A stretch of 64,000 bases of DNA from Achatina immaculata (Eukaryota; Mollusca; Gastropoda; Stylommatophora; Achatinidae), in assembly GCA_009760885.1 (NCBI GenBank), contig CM019692.1, positions 49,443,430 through 49,507,429 on the forward strand. Direction: 5' to 3'. This document shows, piece after piece, positions 41,553 to 56,300 of this stretch. Every line of letters starts with the position of its first letter. Within the stretch, counting starts at the first letter, position 1. The notes under the pieces were generated by a model. That model saw only the letters and a program-made list of their open reading frames with translations, was not told the origin of the DNA and did no database searches. The position numbers and the translations under genes were made by a program.

Positions 41553-42807
41553 TACTGCATTAAGAAATATCACAAAACCCTGTTCAAATATGTTCTTAGT
41601 TTAGCTAGTTTTCCGGTTTTTACATGCATTCAGTGCTGATATCACTGACTGCTGTCTATCTATAGCTGCATCCGTAAGAATATACAATTATGTATTACGT
41701 TTACATTGCGTTTATAGCATTTCTTACATTACATACACCACCAACTGGGAAAGTTCTCGATCATATCTGGCAGGTGTCACATTTAAAGGGCGCCGTCTGG
41801 TCCAGCCGCGCTAACCTTTGATCTGGTTACCGTCCTGGAGACGGTATGCAGGAATCAACAAACATTAAGGGTATAGATCTGCGATGCCCAACTTCAGTGG
41901 CCTCAAGGGCCACAACTGTGGAAATATGTGTGGAAATCGAGTGGCGGGCCGCATCTAAACCATCCAATTTTTTGCCAGCTTACATATAAGTGACAGTTAC
42001 AAAGTAAAGATGAATTGATTGTTTTTAATTAGTTTTTTTTAAATTTAAAATGTTTTTTTCATATGTTTTTGCTACTTTCAATCGAATAAATTATACTTTA
42101 ATAATAATCATGTGCCGTGCCGACTGGCGTTGGCTATTATGCTTCTCCAGAGTATCCGATCCTTCATGCAGGCCATCAGTTCAGTTGGTGATCTCTTCTC
42201 ACACCATCCCGTCAGACTGTCCAGTATCATTTCTCTTGGTCTTCCTCTTGATCTTCTTCCTTATATTTTTCCTGTTGTTATAACATTTTCAATGCCCCCT
42301 CTTCTCATTGCATGTCCCATGAAAGTACATTGTCTCTCTCTTATCTTTTTGACAAGGTTTTTTGTCTCTCCAGCTCTTCTCATACATTCTTCATTAGTTA
42401 AGTTTTGCTGTCCAGGGGATTCGCAACATTCTTCTAATAAATCACATTTCTGCTGCTTCCAATGATTTTTGTGCTGGCCGTAAAAGAGACGTGGCGGGCC
42501 AGATCCGGTCCCCCAGTTAGAACCCCCCCCCCCAACCCCCGGATAGCCGAAGGGCTACATTCTCAGAAGGAACCCCGGGCATCAGTTTGCTGTAAACAAT
42601 CCAGTTTATACAACTGTTTCGCTTTGTATAAATTCTTGCGCTGGAGGGCAGTTCCTTCTACTTTAAAAAAAAAAATCATTACTTGCTTGTTCCCCAGATA
42701 GAAAATGACGACAATGTTGACGAAAATAATGAAGAGAGTAGCCAGGACGACTAAACCATAACTGAAATTACAGATTTTGAAGGTTTGAGTAACTTAACCT
42801 AGCCTAA

Positions 42808-42882
<75 letters not shown>

Positions 42883-44359
42883 ACATTCATATAAACAAAT
42901 AAAAATAAAAATACAATTTTTTTAAATCAATGAAATAGCGTATTATTGAAGTGAATTAAATATTTCAGTAGTTAACCTTATACTCAACAAGAGGAAAATT
43001 ACAACTGAAATGAGATTCTCGAGAAGAATTCTTGGAATATCAAGAATGGACAGAATCAGAAATGATGTCATTCGAAATAAAGTAGGAGTTGAACCCGTTC
43101 TGAACTATATTCAAAAACAGCAAATAAAATAGCTCGGTCATGTATCACATCTACCACCAGAACGTATACCACAGAGAGCAATGTTTTACAGACCACACAA
43201 TCGCAGAGGAAGGGGCCGCCCATGCAAATGATGGACCGATGGTATAGCAGAGTCCCTGAACATCTCAGTGTACGAAGCCAACAGGCGAGCAATTGGGAGA
43301 CAACTGCACTTCACCTCTACACCTAGCAGTAAATGAGGAAGGACAAGACAAGACAGAGAGACAAGACCTCAACTTATGGATAGATGTAACAACAGTAAAC
43401 CTCAACTTATGGGTAGATGTAATAGCTGTATACTTCAATTTATGAGTAGATATAACAGACGTATACCTCATCTTATGTATGGATGCGGCAATTTTAAACA
43501 TCAACCTGTGTGGGTGTATAAATTTTATACCTAGAGAACAAATTTTGTATGATTAGACCTCGAAAAAATCGTAGACAAAGCACTTTAGTGAGACGTGAGA
43601 GAAAGAAAAATCACAAGGGAATTACCTGGGATTCGAATACGGACTCCGGTAGGACGAGCAGCCGTCTAGCCACGAGAGAACAGCGTACTATCGAATTAGC
43701 CAACTAAAGTGCTTTGTCTGCGATTTTTTCGAGGTCTAATCATACAAAATTTGTTCTCTTACTTTACTGTACCAAAGCCTCGTAGTTTCCTATTTATAAA
43801 AAATTATAAATTTTATACCTCAACTTTTGCGTGGATGTAGCAATTTTATACTTCAACTTATGTGTGGATGTATCAATTTTATACCGTAACATATTTTTGA
43901 AGGAAACAATTTGATACTGGTTTTGGATTCAAATTTAATTTTAAAAAAAATAGATAATATTATAAGCGACTACAGTACTCATGGAGTTGACTTGCACATA
44001 ATATCATGTTTCTCCTCATCTTCTACACAGATAAATGTGCAGTATAATCCAGTGTGCCTTGCTGTGCAGGCTGACATCCAGTACCAGTGGCAGTTTTCCT
44101 CAACGTAAGGGGACGAGTACCGATTTTTACGACTGCGGGGCGAGGGCAGTTGGGAAACAGCTCAAGCCGTCAGTCTGAGAAACTGTGTTCTGTCACTATC
44201 CATTCAACAAATCTCACCCTCGGTAAAACTTTTACACTGAAATAACGCCAGTTACCCCCCCCCCCCCCACCTCTCTCTCTCTCTCGTGAAAGATGTACGA
44301 TAAAGGGCAGAATGTCAGACGGGCCTGCGTGCCCAATTCTTAACCCTTTTGAAATAAAG

Positions 44360-44390
<31 letters not shown>

Positions 44391-47300
44391 TCACACAAAC
44401 ACACATACACACACTATCATAATACTAAACATTTTTATGTCACTGATAGAGGGTACACATGTCAAGAGGATAAAGCAATAACGACATCGTTAAGTCTCGT
44501 CTTACCGATACCTAGACCAATCTTGAAATGATAAAATGACCTAAACATAATCCTTCTTCATAATAAACCTAGCTGCAATCCATAATAAACCAAGTTTTAA
44601 AAAAAATTATTCAGGGCTACCGACAGATTTCTTCTAATGAGAAATCTCATACTAATAGGATCAAAGGAGTGGTTAACCACGTATATCTTCTGTTCACAGC
44701 AGTATGGCTACATGATTGCTCTAGAAATTCCAATACCTACCGCAGTTGATCAGTAAAACTGCAAATGTGACAGGGCTTGGCCAACTCTGAAGTCCAGAAG
44801 GCATTCTGAACAACTTACACAGACAGAGGATTTTTTTGTCTGTAGAGATCGTCGGTAGGTATTCTTTAAATTTCTCCCTCCCGTTTCTGCCTGTTTTTAC
44901 TTCAATCTTTAGTCTCAACACACACCCAGAAAGTCTAAATTACTCGGTAAACGCGCACTACCGGGGGGGGGGGGAGCTGACGCAGGGAAACTCGTCAGTT
45001 TCAGCCATAAACATAGAACCTGACAGGCCACCCAGAGAGAATAACGGACAGAGATGTTCTAGGCGGGCTGTTCTGTTGACAGTGATTTGTTTTTATCCCT
45101 TGTCATTATGTCTGGGTCTGCGTGCGCGAAACCTCGGCCTGCTTGCTTATGTAAAGTTATTCAGATATTCTTCCCTAAACATTTACGTTGGGGAAGGGGA
45201 GCGGCAGTGTTAATTTCAGAGAAAATACCGTCTACATTTCTTTCACTTAAAAAAAAAAAAAACACATGATCACAGCACAGAAGAAACTTTTCTAAAGATC
45301 TGCGTTGTAATGAGAAACATGACGTTTAAGTGCTCCACCGATGTCCAAAAAATGTTAATTTTTCGAATGAATGGAGTCTGGAGTTGTCCATAATGGAATG
45401 GCTCATTATGTGCATATTCTGTGAACGTTGAACGTACTCCTACGTTGTGACGGTACTGTAGGATTTCCACTTGATTCTGTGATGTGTGCAGTTTTTTTTT
45501 CTTTCGTTTTGTTTATTTTAAAATGTCGCCGCATCCTGGCCAGTGATGGTTTTTGGTCTGAGAGCCATGAGGGTCAAGAACTGATATCTCATTTTTTGTT
45601 ATATCCTTTCCCGCGTACACCCGACCTCCCCCCTCCCCACACACTATAATACAAGGAACAGACATGACCAGTGAGAATTCAAGAGAATTCGCTGTGTGTG
45701 TGTGTGTGTGTGTGTGTTAAAAGCGGTGTGGGAGAGAAGGTGTTTTGATTATTTTGCAATCATCGTGTGCTGACGTTGGGGCTTCCAATGCACTTTAATC
45801 ACGTTTTTTTTTTTTGTTGTTTGGCTTCTGGAGCCACGTGACCAGGACCCAATATTGCAGCTTTTGAACATCAACAAAACTACATTAAAAAAAGAAAGAA
45901 ACTGAAACATTCCAGTTTACACACACAATTTCAGCTCTATAATTCAACATGCTTATAACTTTTGTTCTTTAACTCCCCATAACATCGGCTCATGAATCAC
46001 ATGTCCAAAACGATTATTCCTCTAGTTTTCAGTTTATCAGTTTCTCACACAAAATTCCCCCCTCAAATAAAATATGCAAACAAACATCAATATTAACCAT
46101 TCATGACATTTCCAAATGCTAGCGTTTGCTGATTTTAAAAAAAGTATCTATCTAACATTAGTTCATGCCACGTATAAGATTAAAAGCTTATGTTCAAAGA
46201 GAATTTAGAGTGAACTGGAAAAGACACCACAAACTGCAATCTTTGTAATGAACTGGAAAAGACACTCAACTGCATTCTTTGTAATGAACTGGAAAAGACA
46301 CTACAAACTGCATTCTTTGTAATGAACTGGAAAAGATACTACACAGTGCATTCTTTGTAATGAACTAGAAAAGACACTACAAACTGCATTCTTTGTAATG
46401 AAAGGACACTACAAACTGCATTCTTTGTAATGAACTGGAAAAAAAACCCTCTACAAACTGCATTCTTTGTAATGAACTGGGAAAAAAACCCTCTACAAAC
46501 TGCATTCTTTGTAATGAACTGGGAAAAAAACCCCACTACAAAATGCATTCTTTGTAAGTGCCTTGTCTTGTCTCTTTCATCATAATACCTTTCAGTGTTG
46601 AGGGGACAAACAGACGTTTTGATAAGGGCTCGGTGATCTGCTTCATATAATGGGATATTTAAGATTTCTGTAACTTCCTCCCTCCACCTCTTGCGAGGGC
46701 GGCCATCTCCCTCTATTTCCTACAGTTCTTGGACTGAATGTTTTCTGTGCTGTGCTGTCTGGTGGTAGTCGTGTGACGTGGCCAAAATGACATCTTGTTT
46801 CTGAACGTAGTGTAACGCTGGTGTTTACTCCAGCCTTTGCCATGGCGTGTTGTTTCTCACGTGGTCTCTCTTCTTGTTATATTTAGTATTCTCCTTAAAC
46901 ATCTCATGTACAGAAATGTGTGTATACATCTATTTTTTTTAACCAACATTGTAAAATAACACTCAGGACGATTGTAAAACAACACGGAGGACCGACTATT
47001 AAAGTTCACGACATATTTGTCAAGACCGATGAAAATTTACCAGTGATGTTTACTGAAAAACTGTGCCGAGAAAGCTGAAGTTATTTATCACCTGACAGAT
47101 CACCCAAAAGAAGTGATACTCTGGAGTCTGTGCACATTTTCAGCCTAATGCATTCCTGACTTAATTCATCTGATGCCTGCTGAGGTAGAACTAATTTAAA
47201 ACAACAACAACAACAACATTCAAGGAGCTCCAACAAAATAATCATTATTGCTGTAGTTCTGAGGAACGGGGCCTTTTCATAATGTTCCCCCCCCCCCCTC

Positions 47301-50300
47301 GATAAACAAGTAGACGCTCTTAAACTGCAAACGTTAAAACCAGTTCTATGACACATGGAACTCTTCCCTAGTATAGAGATGGAGTCTAAAATCTCACTCA
47401 CAGTCAGGAATGTCTCCAGAATATTGAGAGCCCGTTCTCTGTGTTTCAGCTAGCGACACGGACACGACCGCCGTCTTTCAAATGAACTGAAGATTGAGGC
47501 AAGGCGGTTTGAGAGTTTTACTTTCAGAAATCGCGAGTTAGTCTGAGCGTATCGTTAAATGTTTGGCTGGTTATTTTCAATGAAAGCAACATCTTAGTGA
47601 CACGACGGCTCCAGACATAAGACTAGTCGCCTGCAAAGTGCAAGTTGCCCACTGATGGGGGGAGGGGGGTGTAGTGGAGGTAAAGATTAAGTGGGAACGC
47701 AGTGAATAGAATAAGTTTCGAATCGGTCCGTCTGTCAATAAATTTCAGACAATAAAATACTGGGACAAAGTGCTAGCTAGATAAGCTGAGAAACTTAATG
47801 CGACTGAAGCTGTATGTGTGGGATATTTCAGCTTTCGTATTTTTGTTTTTTTAGAGACAGTAAAACAACAATGGGAAAGAAAGAGAGAAAATTTGACATT
47901 GCACGTCTTATTTACGTACCGTTGGCAAACTCTTAAATGTTTTTGTTATTTTTGTTACCATTTGTCTGTTTCTTTCCTTCTCTTGATACAACTTTTACAT
48001 CTATTCTATGGGCTGTAACTCAGTCTCGTCCAGAGGAAATGCGTCCTGAAAAGATGCGGTGATGAACTCGCCTATCTCTCTGGTGCAGAGATGAACTCGT
48101 CTGTCTCTCTAGTGCGGAGATGAACTCGTCTGTCTCTCTGGTGCAGAGATGAACTCGTCTGTCTCTCTGGTGCAGAGATGAACTCGTCTATCTCTCTGGT
48201 GCAGAGATGAACTCGTCTGTCTCTCTGGTGCAGAGATGAACTCGTCTGTCTCTCTGGTGCAGAGATGAACTCGTCTGTCTCTCTGGTGCGGAGATGAACT
48301 CGCCTATCTCTCTGGTGCAGAGATGAACTCGTCTGTCTCTCTGGTGCGGAGATGAACTCGTCTGTCTCTGTAGTGCGGAGATGAACTCGTCTATCTCTCT
48401 GGTGCGGAGATGAACTCGTCTGTCTCTCTGGTGCGGAGATGAACTCGTCTGTCTCTCTGGTGCGGAGATGAACTCGTCTATCTCTCTGGTGCGGAGATGA
48501 TTCGTCTGTCTCTCTGACTGATATACTGGTTTTTTTTTTTTTAATCTGAGACCAAAATTCGATATGGCTTTGATCTGCTGGGCACGCTGGTCAACGATCT
48601 GGGGAGTTAGCTTATTTTTAAACTCCAAAACAGCACTAGTTGGGTTGAGAGATCTTGCACGCCTGTGCCAGTCAATGTTAATGCGACGTTTAGGCAGGTA
48701 GAGTATAAATAAAATGAAAAGTAGCACATTTCTAATCCAAGCCATAATTTAAAATTCTGAAGTAACTTTCTTTTAATTTTTTTTTCTACCAGAATTTCCC
48801 ATAAAAATTTATTCTGGCAGAGCATGGAAAGTGATGACTGAAAGAGCCACTGATTGTTGTACGAACTAGGAGCAGTTAAGCATTAGTCAGTAAGATGGGT
48901 CCGGTGGTTGGGAGCCGGGTCAGCCCCCACTTTGGTCAGAACGAGAGGGGGAAAAAAAAGGGGGGGGGGGTAAAGTAGTAAACGTGGAAGAAAAAAACTG
49001 AACAAATGTAATCTATCTCGGCCAGATCATCAGAATAGCATCTCAGCTGAATTTCCAGTCAAGCTAGCAACACACTTCACAACTCTTCATTTAAACATTC
49101 ACAATACTCCATTACACGCATTCTCGGACGCGTTCTCTTGCAAGTCACCAGTAAGTGGTCCCTTTTTTTTTCTATTGGGTGTTTCTTTTTAAAATCCATT
49201 CTCATTTGTTATATATCACTGACGTAAGATTATATTTTCTCTTCTTTTTCTATTTCTTTGTCCTTTATAGGTTTGTTGTTGTTGTTGATATGATTAAAGT
49301 GTAAACCCAAACATTACAACAGTATGCTCGTTAATTAATGAAGCTGTTCCTATTTTTGCTTTAAACAGCCTTAATGTCTTGCTGAGAATTTTGAGTTTTG
49401 ACTTGGAATTTAGTGCAAGAAGGCCAACGGCGTAATACTGGGATGCCCAACTGGCAGCTGGCGAAGTTATTATAAAAATATAATTTATTTCATTAAAATT
49501 AACATTTATTTTCTTCAAAACATGTAACAACATATTAAAAGATCTGCAAGGATAATTAAATGCAATCACTTTACCTTTACTTCATAACTGTTAACTTTAT
49601 TTCATTTCTATGAAAGTTGGTAAAATGAAGTTGATTCAGATGCGGCCCGCACTCAATATCCGCGAAAAGTTGTGGCCCTTGAGGCACTGAAGTTGGACAT
49701 CGCGGAGTCCAGAGGTTTCCAAACTTTTTCAGACTGTGGCACACCTGTGTTCTTAGTGCTGAACTCTCGTGCAGTTAACTACATATTTTTTAGTATTTTC
49801 AAATTTTAATCACTACACTGATTATCATTCAGTCATTTGCATGTCCCTTGCGGAACTTTGCCTCCCTAACAGCTCTCCTGTAGGCCTCTCGGTCTCGGTT
49901 GTAAGCATCGGTCATCCTCTCTTTCATTTTCCCATTATGTACCCTTCCAAGACTGTTTTTTCTAAATTATCATGATGTTTAATGTGTCCAAAATATTTAA
50001 GTTTTCTGTTTAATCCTCTTTACTAGCCAACCTTCTTTAATATTATGTTCTTGTAGTACGGATATATTTGTTCTTTTTTTGTGTCCACGATATTTGAAGA
50101 ACTCTTCTGTAGCATTTACATTCAAAAGCATTTATGTGTTTCTCGGCAGTTTTGTTAAGTGTCCAGGTCTCACAGGTATATGTTGCTATGGGATATTTCC
50201 CATGCATGCCCTTAAAAATCACTGATTATATTCAAATTATATATAGTCTGTATTTTTTTAAAGTTTTAATTCATTCACAAATTTAAAAAAAAGATTGAAA

Positions 50301-53300
50301 GCCTTTTTAAGTTAATAAAAGGCTTTCTTTTCAATGTGAATTGTGAGCCTGCTTGAGGCCATACATCTCTGGCCATTTAGGTCGTGCAGGACTTGGACAA
50401 ATAACAAAAGTGCTGTGGGTTCTCTGTCTGCTGGGTATGTATCATACGAGTATAAAGAAAGAGAAATGCGCTGTAATTTGCTCAGAAATATATTTTTTAA
50501 CTCTACAAATTAGGCAGAACACGTCCAGCCCCCCCCCCCTCGCCGCGACACAATCTACGGCCCTGACTTAACATCTTACCTATGCTGTTGAACGATATCG
50601 TCGGGCGCCCACCTAGGCCGATGGACAAATAAACGTAGTTCTTAAAGTCATCATTAAAGTCTTACTACTTATTTACTGTGATCACAGAGTGCTGGAAGAA
50701 ATGATGATGTGGCGGTGGCTATGTATTCCTATTATAACAATGAAGGAACAACAATGAACAATAAACTAAATTCTATATATAAACACGGGTGTCTGAGTGT
50801 CGAAGTGGTTAGTGCACTGGTCTCTCATGACGAAGGGGTTCGAATCCAGCCGGGGGCACCCCAGTCACCCAGCTGTAGAAATTGGTACCCGACTTCTTCT
50901 GGAGTTGGGGAAGGTAAGGCGGCCAGGCATGATACTGACCATACCACCCTCTAGTGTGCTGACAGGTCAATGAAAATATGGGCACTAACACTATATCCCT
51001 ATTTGCCTCTAAGGCATGTCAAGATTATCTTTACCTACCTATATATAAACAAGAGGTCGTAAAAAATAACGTCACTTCGAAGAATCATAATTCCCCTATG
51101 GAAATCATATTGTAAATTTTCAACTGGTTATTTTACAGGACTTCTGTAAGCTCTTAAATGCCAACTAAGACCGTCTTGTGGCCATACTATAACATATAAT
51201 TTATAACATGTAATTTGCGTTTCAAAATCCATAATTTGACATTTCTGTGATTTACTAAAAATCGATGTTTCGATGTGCTGATCCCCTTTTAACTTAAGGC
51301 ACGGGCAGGCAGTTTTGAAGTTAACAGTATTTCATCCAGAGTCAAAAGGACGGCTATTAATGCTCCTCCGAATCTGCTGATAAATACACCAAGACTCACG
51401 TTCTTAGAGTTACCAGATAATTGATCTATATAATAATTATATTCTGTCTCTGGCAAGATGAGGAAGCGTTTTATTGGGGGAGGGGGGAGGAGGAGAAAAA
51501 GATGAAAGAAGGTAGTTTTTTTTTCTTCTTCTTCTTTTTTGTCTTCCTTGCTGAACCAGTAACATTTCTGTTCGTCGAGAAAAACTACACATGAAGTGAA
51601 TGCGGCAGGAAAGAATGTGAGAGAAGAGAATGCTTCCTTCTGAAGTCAATTTATCGCCCTCGAGCTTTCTCGCCCAATGACCACCGCATCATACCCCCCT
51701 CCTCAACAATATACACACTGCGCAAGTCTGTGAGCGTTCCAATAAAGCAGCAACAAGTTCGTGGGAAACTCACCCTGAAGCATAAGCAGAACTGCCTGCC
51801 TGATACACAATTCCCTTATGCGCGAATCCGTCCTCACGTCACATCAATTAATTTACTGCTCCGGGGTTTTCCAGTGACACAGCATGATGGGAACAATTTG
51901 GAATGAAGGTTACAAGGTGGATGTATCCTGCAGCAACATAATGTCTGGGGAGACTCCGAGTCGAGTAACAGACCATGCTTGTTAGGCGAGTTACTCCCTA
52001 AGCTTGTTAGTCGAGTTTTCGGTGCGGACAAATCAGTCTCATCCATAACCGAGCGAAAGGTACGGGGGAAAAACGGTCACTGGGTGGAGCCTAGACTGGG
52101 GGTCTAGAGCTTGCAAGTTTTCTACAGCAAGTGTCTTACATTTGCTATATATGTTACCAATACCTTAATTAATCCTTCCTCTTTTCAGTATAGTATGAGA
52201 CTTGCCTAATTAACCTCACGCAACTGTGTGTGTGTTTGGGGGGGGGGGGGGACACACACAGACAGACAGAAGTTCTCTCGCCATCGTTGTCTAGGTCTAC
52301 TTCTTAGTATCCCTTTCCATCACTTTTGTATACTGTGTAGGCCATCTTTGTTTCTCTATCCTCCTCTATTCTCTCTAAATGCCCGAGTCACCTTCAAATC
52401 TGCTGTTTTTCATAATGGATGTTACAAGCAGAGAGTTAAATAGTGTGGAGATATTACTGTTCGTAAATTATTGGCAGACATCATCATCGTTAGTAGGTGC
52501 TGCTAGGTAAGCACTGGCCGTAATGCTTCTCTGCAGATACCGGTCCTTCGTATTTTCCATCAGGTCGGCGACTTTTCATTGTGATATCGCATTATGGTTT
52601 TCATGATTTTTTTTTCTCCTCTTGGTCTTTCTCTGCCTCTCCTTCCATTTATTTTTCTTGTCGTTTCGATGTTTCAAGCCCTCCTCTTCACATTATACAT
52701 TCAATAAATGATGACTGTCGCTTTCTTATAGATTTAATTATGTCCCTTTCCACGTCTACTTCGGTTAGACATTCCGTTTATCATCATAGCTGTCCATGGT
52801 TTTCTTAAACATTCTTCCAAGAAACTACATTTCTGATACCTCTAGTGATCTTTGTATAGATCTGCTCACTGCCCACGATTCACTTCCATAGAGTAGAGAG
52901 AAGTCGAACATAGCATTTAAGAAATCCCCCCCCCCCCCCCCCCCCATGTTCAGCGAGAGATGCATTGCACGAGATGTTTCTCATTTGTCTGAAAGCTGTT
53001 TTGGCTTGGCATATTTTATTCTTGATTTCAAAGTTACATTTCCCATTTAATGTTGCTCGCGTGCACTTGTCTATGTGCAGTGGAAATTCACATTTATTTC
53101 ATCTCAGTCAGATGCGTCCGTAAAAGCACAAAATCAGAAACTGGAGAGTGCGTGAGACAGAAACTGGAGAGTGTTGTAGACAGAAAATTATATAAATCTA
53201 TTACATCTAAGAATGTGGGTCACTAAGATAGCGAAACATGGGACACATGGAATATGTGTCAAGCTAGTTTCAGAAACTATAAAAATGTCAAGTTCGAAAT

Positions 53301-56300
53301 TTCTGAAGGATTTACTTGTATCTAGGATCGTTTCTGAAAAACAAAACAAAACAGTATGGAAAAAAAAGGAAAGTAAAATTAAAATGCGCTACCGAACATA
53401 GAAAAGACCCTGAAAGGCACACTATGTAGAAACAATGCCGAACGCAAGGAGACCTAGTTCTGGCGATACAGAACACAAACCCTTCAAGTCTACTGCAAAG
53501 ATGGAGTGAAATAATACAACTCAACAGCATAAACCAAAAGAAAGTCAACTCAGACCAAAATATGAATGCTGTAAGGGGCCAATGATATGAAAAAAAAAGT
53601 ATAGCCGGACATATTCTGAATAATAAAGAAGTAAAACAAAAGTTGTAGCGAAGCAGGCGTTGTTGCTGTTTTTAACATCAGCATAGGTAAAAATAACAGC
53701 AGCATTAAAAAACAAAAAATATCTGACCCCCCCCCCCCCTTTTCAACAAGCAAATTTACGAAACAAATCAAGAAACTACACCATATCCTGCATGAAGGAT
53801 CGGTTACTACACCATATCCTGCATGAAGGATCGGGTACTCTGGAGAAGCATAATAGCCAACGCCAGTCGGCACGGCACCTGATGATGATGATGACACCAT
53901 ATCACTCATTAAAATGAGTCCCATTAATTATGCTTTTGAAAACAAAACCCCAAAAAAATGACGCTCTGGTCCGAGATAAAGGGCAAATTTATGTCACTTT
54001 TGGTAAATCTAATATGAAAGGACTATACTGAGGATATCACCACACGTTTAAATGTTTCTGAATCTGCCCGCAACGAGGCTTAGCTGAGAGGTTTAATACA
54101 GATAAACGTAGCTTATGGGGAGCAGGGGAGGGGATGTGTATGAGTCAGCAAGGAAGCCGTCCTGCGTATTCTCTCGACCTATATACCAGCTTTGTTACAA
54201 TTATAGAATCAGACACCCGTAGTCGCTTTCTGTCATATATAATTGCACGTTACGCACGTTTTCTAGAAGTCATAGATTCTTCTCGTAAAACTTCTTACTT
54301 ATTTCACTTATTTCACATACAGAATGTTGCCAAGGGAAGAATTTTCCCGTCAGTGTAAAAAGAATGTTGCCAGGGGAAGAATTTTCCCGCCAATGTAAAA
54401 AGAATCTTACCAAAGGAATCTTTTCTCGTGTCCACTTTTCGTAGGCAGCTCAGTGTTACGTTTTATTTTTGCCTTTCTTGTGCGCGTAACATAACGTTTT
54501 GAATTTTGTTGTTAATATTGCCCTCCTTGCCTTTTTCAACAAGGACAGCATTGAACTTGGATTCATTAAAGAAAAAAAAAACCAAAACAAAGCAATCGTT
54601 GCACACTTGACGAGGGCACTAACAACCGGTTTTCTTTATTTTGGTGGAATATGCTGCGGACCCTTAGCTCTAAGCACAGACACGGTGATAACGCTACATA
54701 TTAGACCGACCCTAACCCCAGGGACCACCCTCCCCCCACACACATACACGCGCACAAACACATATCTAAATACAAAAGTAATGACACGGGTTGGGGAATC
54801 ATCGATTTCTATTTGAAACATTGCGGAAATGACAATCAAAATTCTTTAGAAGACAAGAGGTCGGAGAAGTTTGATAATCACTGGATAAAAGACAGACAAA
54901 AGATTATCCGACCTGGCACAGGCAAATTATTATCATTATTATGTGGCCGTGCCGGATAGCGTTGCTTATCCATACTTCTTCATCTCGTGCGATCCTTGCC
55001 GTTTCCGATTAACTCAAATTCTTTTCTTTTTCTCCCCTTTGTCATTTGATCAGTCCGCGGAGGCATTTGTTCTCTTGGATTTCCTCTCTTTCTTTCTCTC
55101 CCCCCCCCCCCCCTCTTTGAATTTTTCCAGTCATTACTAAGTCCTCTCATGATCACATGTCTTTCTCATGACATGTCAAAAAGATTTTCTTTTCATTTTA
55201 TGATTTCAACTAATTTCCGTTCTTCTGTAACTTCTCTGAGGACCTTTTCGCCCGTTTTTTTTTTCTGTACCAGAAACAGGGAGATAAACACCCTAAATGG
55301 TTTAAAATACCGAGAGCAGGTCACAACTGATAAGTCAGATTGTAAAATTTTATGACTGGTTGACTGTAAGACTTTTTCGTATTGGTTCCCAACCTTTTCC
55401 TGCCCCATGCACCCTTTCAGAATGTCATGCATTCCTCCTCCCATGTCATGCATTCCTCCTCCCAAGAGACTGTCCGACTCAAAAGGTTTATACCACATAA
55501 CAGATGTATAATATTCCAACAATTGTAACACATAACAGATGTATAATATTCCAACAATTATACCATATAACAGATATAAATTATTCCAACAATTTAAGCC
55601 TCTCAATCTGTGAAAAAAAAACAACAACAAAAACAACTAATATTCCTTCCCCTTCTCCCCTCCCACAGGTGGGGGAGGGTTTAGAAACTCCCCACCGGTT
55701 AAGAATCCCTGGTTTATCCATAGCCTATAATGAATAAGTGACTATACATAAGTACACGTTTATACGTAGAAAACGATGCGGGTGCACTTGATAATGGCTT
55801 CTGAACAACGTAAAAATCAACATCCAAGGAAAACAACAATTCTCTCTCTCCTCCTCCTCCTCCTCCTCTCCGCCCATCTCCCCGCCCCTACACTTTTTTT
55901 TTTACTATATACACACTAAATTAGATATTTACACATTATACAAACAGTAACAGTAGGAATATTAACCATACTGATTACCGAAAGGTCGCTCACTACACTA
56001 ATTAATTAAAACTGATACGTCAAATATTTCTGCGAAAAAAAAAATTCACCGCAAGGAAGGAAACAAAAAAAAAAAAAATACACGAAAACCGCTTGCAAAA
56101 AAAAAAAAAAATCCATTTATTTCTATCATTCTAGTTTCCTTTTGAAAAGCGGAACTATATAAACCACTCAAACAATTTCTGATAATTAGCCGTGAAAAAA
56201 AAATCTGAAATCATATTTAACAAGTGCCAGCTTGCTGTAAACACGATCGATTAACACTCGGGGACCGGGCGTTCTTCACTAATAAAATATTGATTCTCCA

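Noticed and set aside
42690..42755. Plus-strand acidic stretch IENDDNVDENNEESSQDD after a ccccag acceptor
   Set aside because: Could be a terminal exon, but no partner exon on the plus strand was found and it is very short.
48188..48745. 185-codon minus-strand ORF rich in RQTSS and DRRVHL
   Set aside because: It is the translation of the 29-bp minisatellite; periodicity of 29 codons equals three units.
54499..54816. 105-codon plus ORF
   Set aside because: No motif, low-complexity end, and no splice-consistent neighbours.
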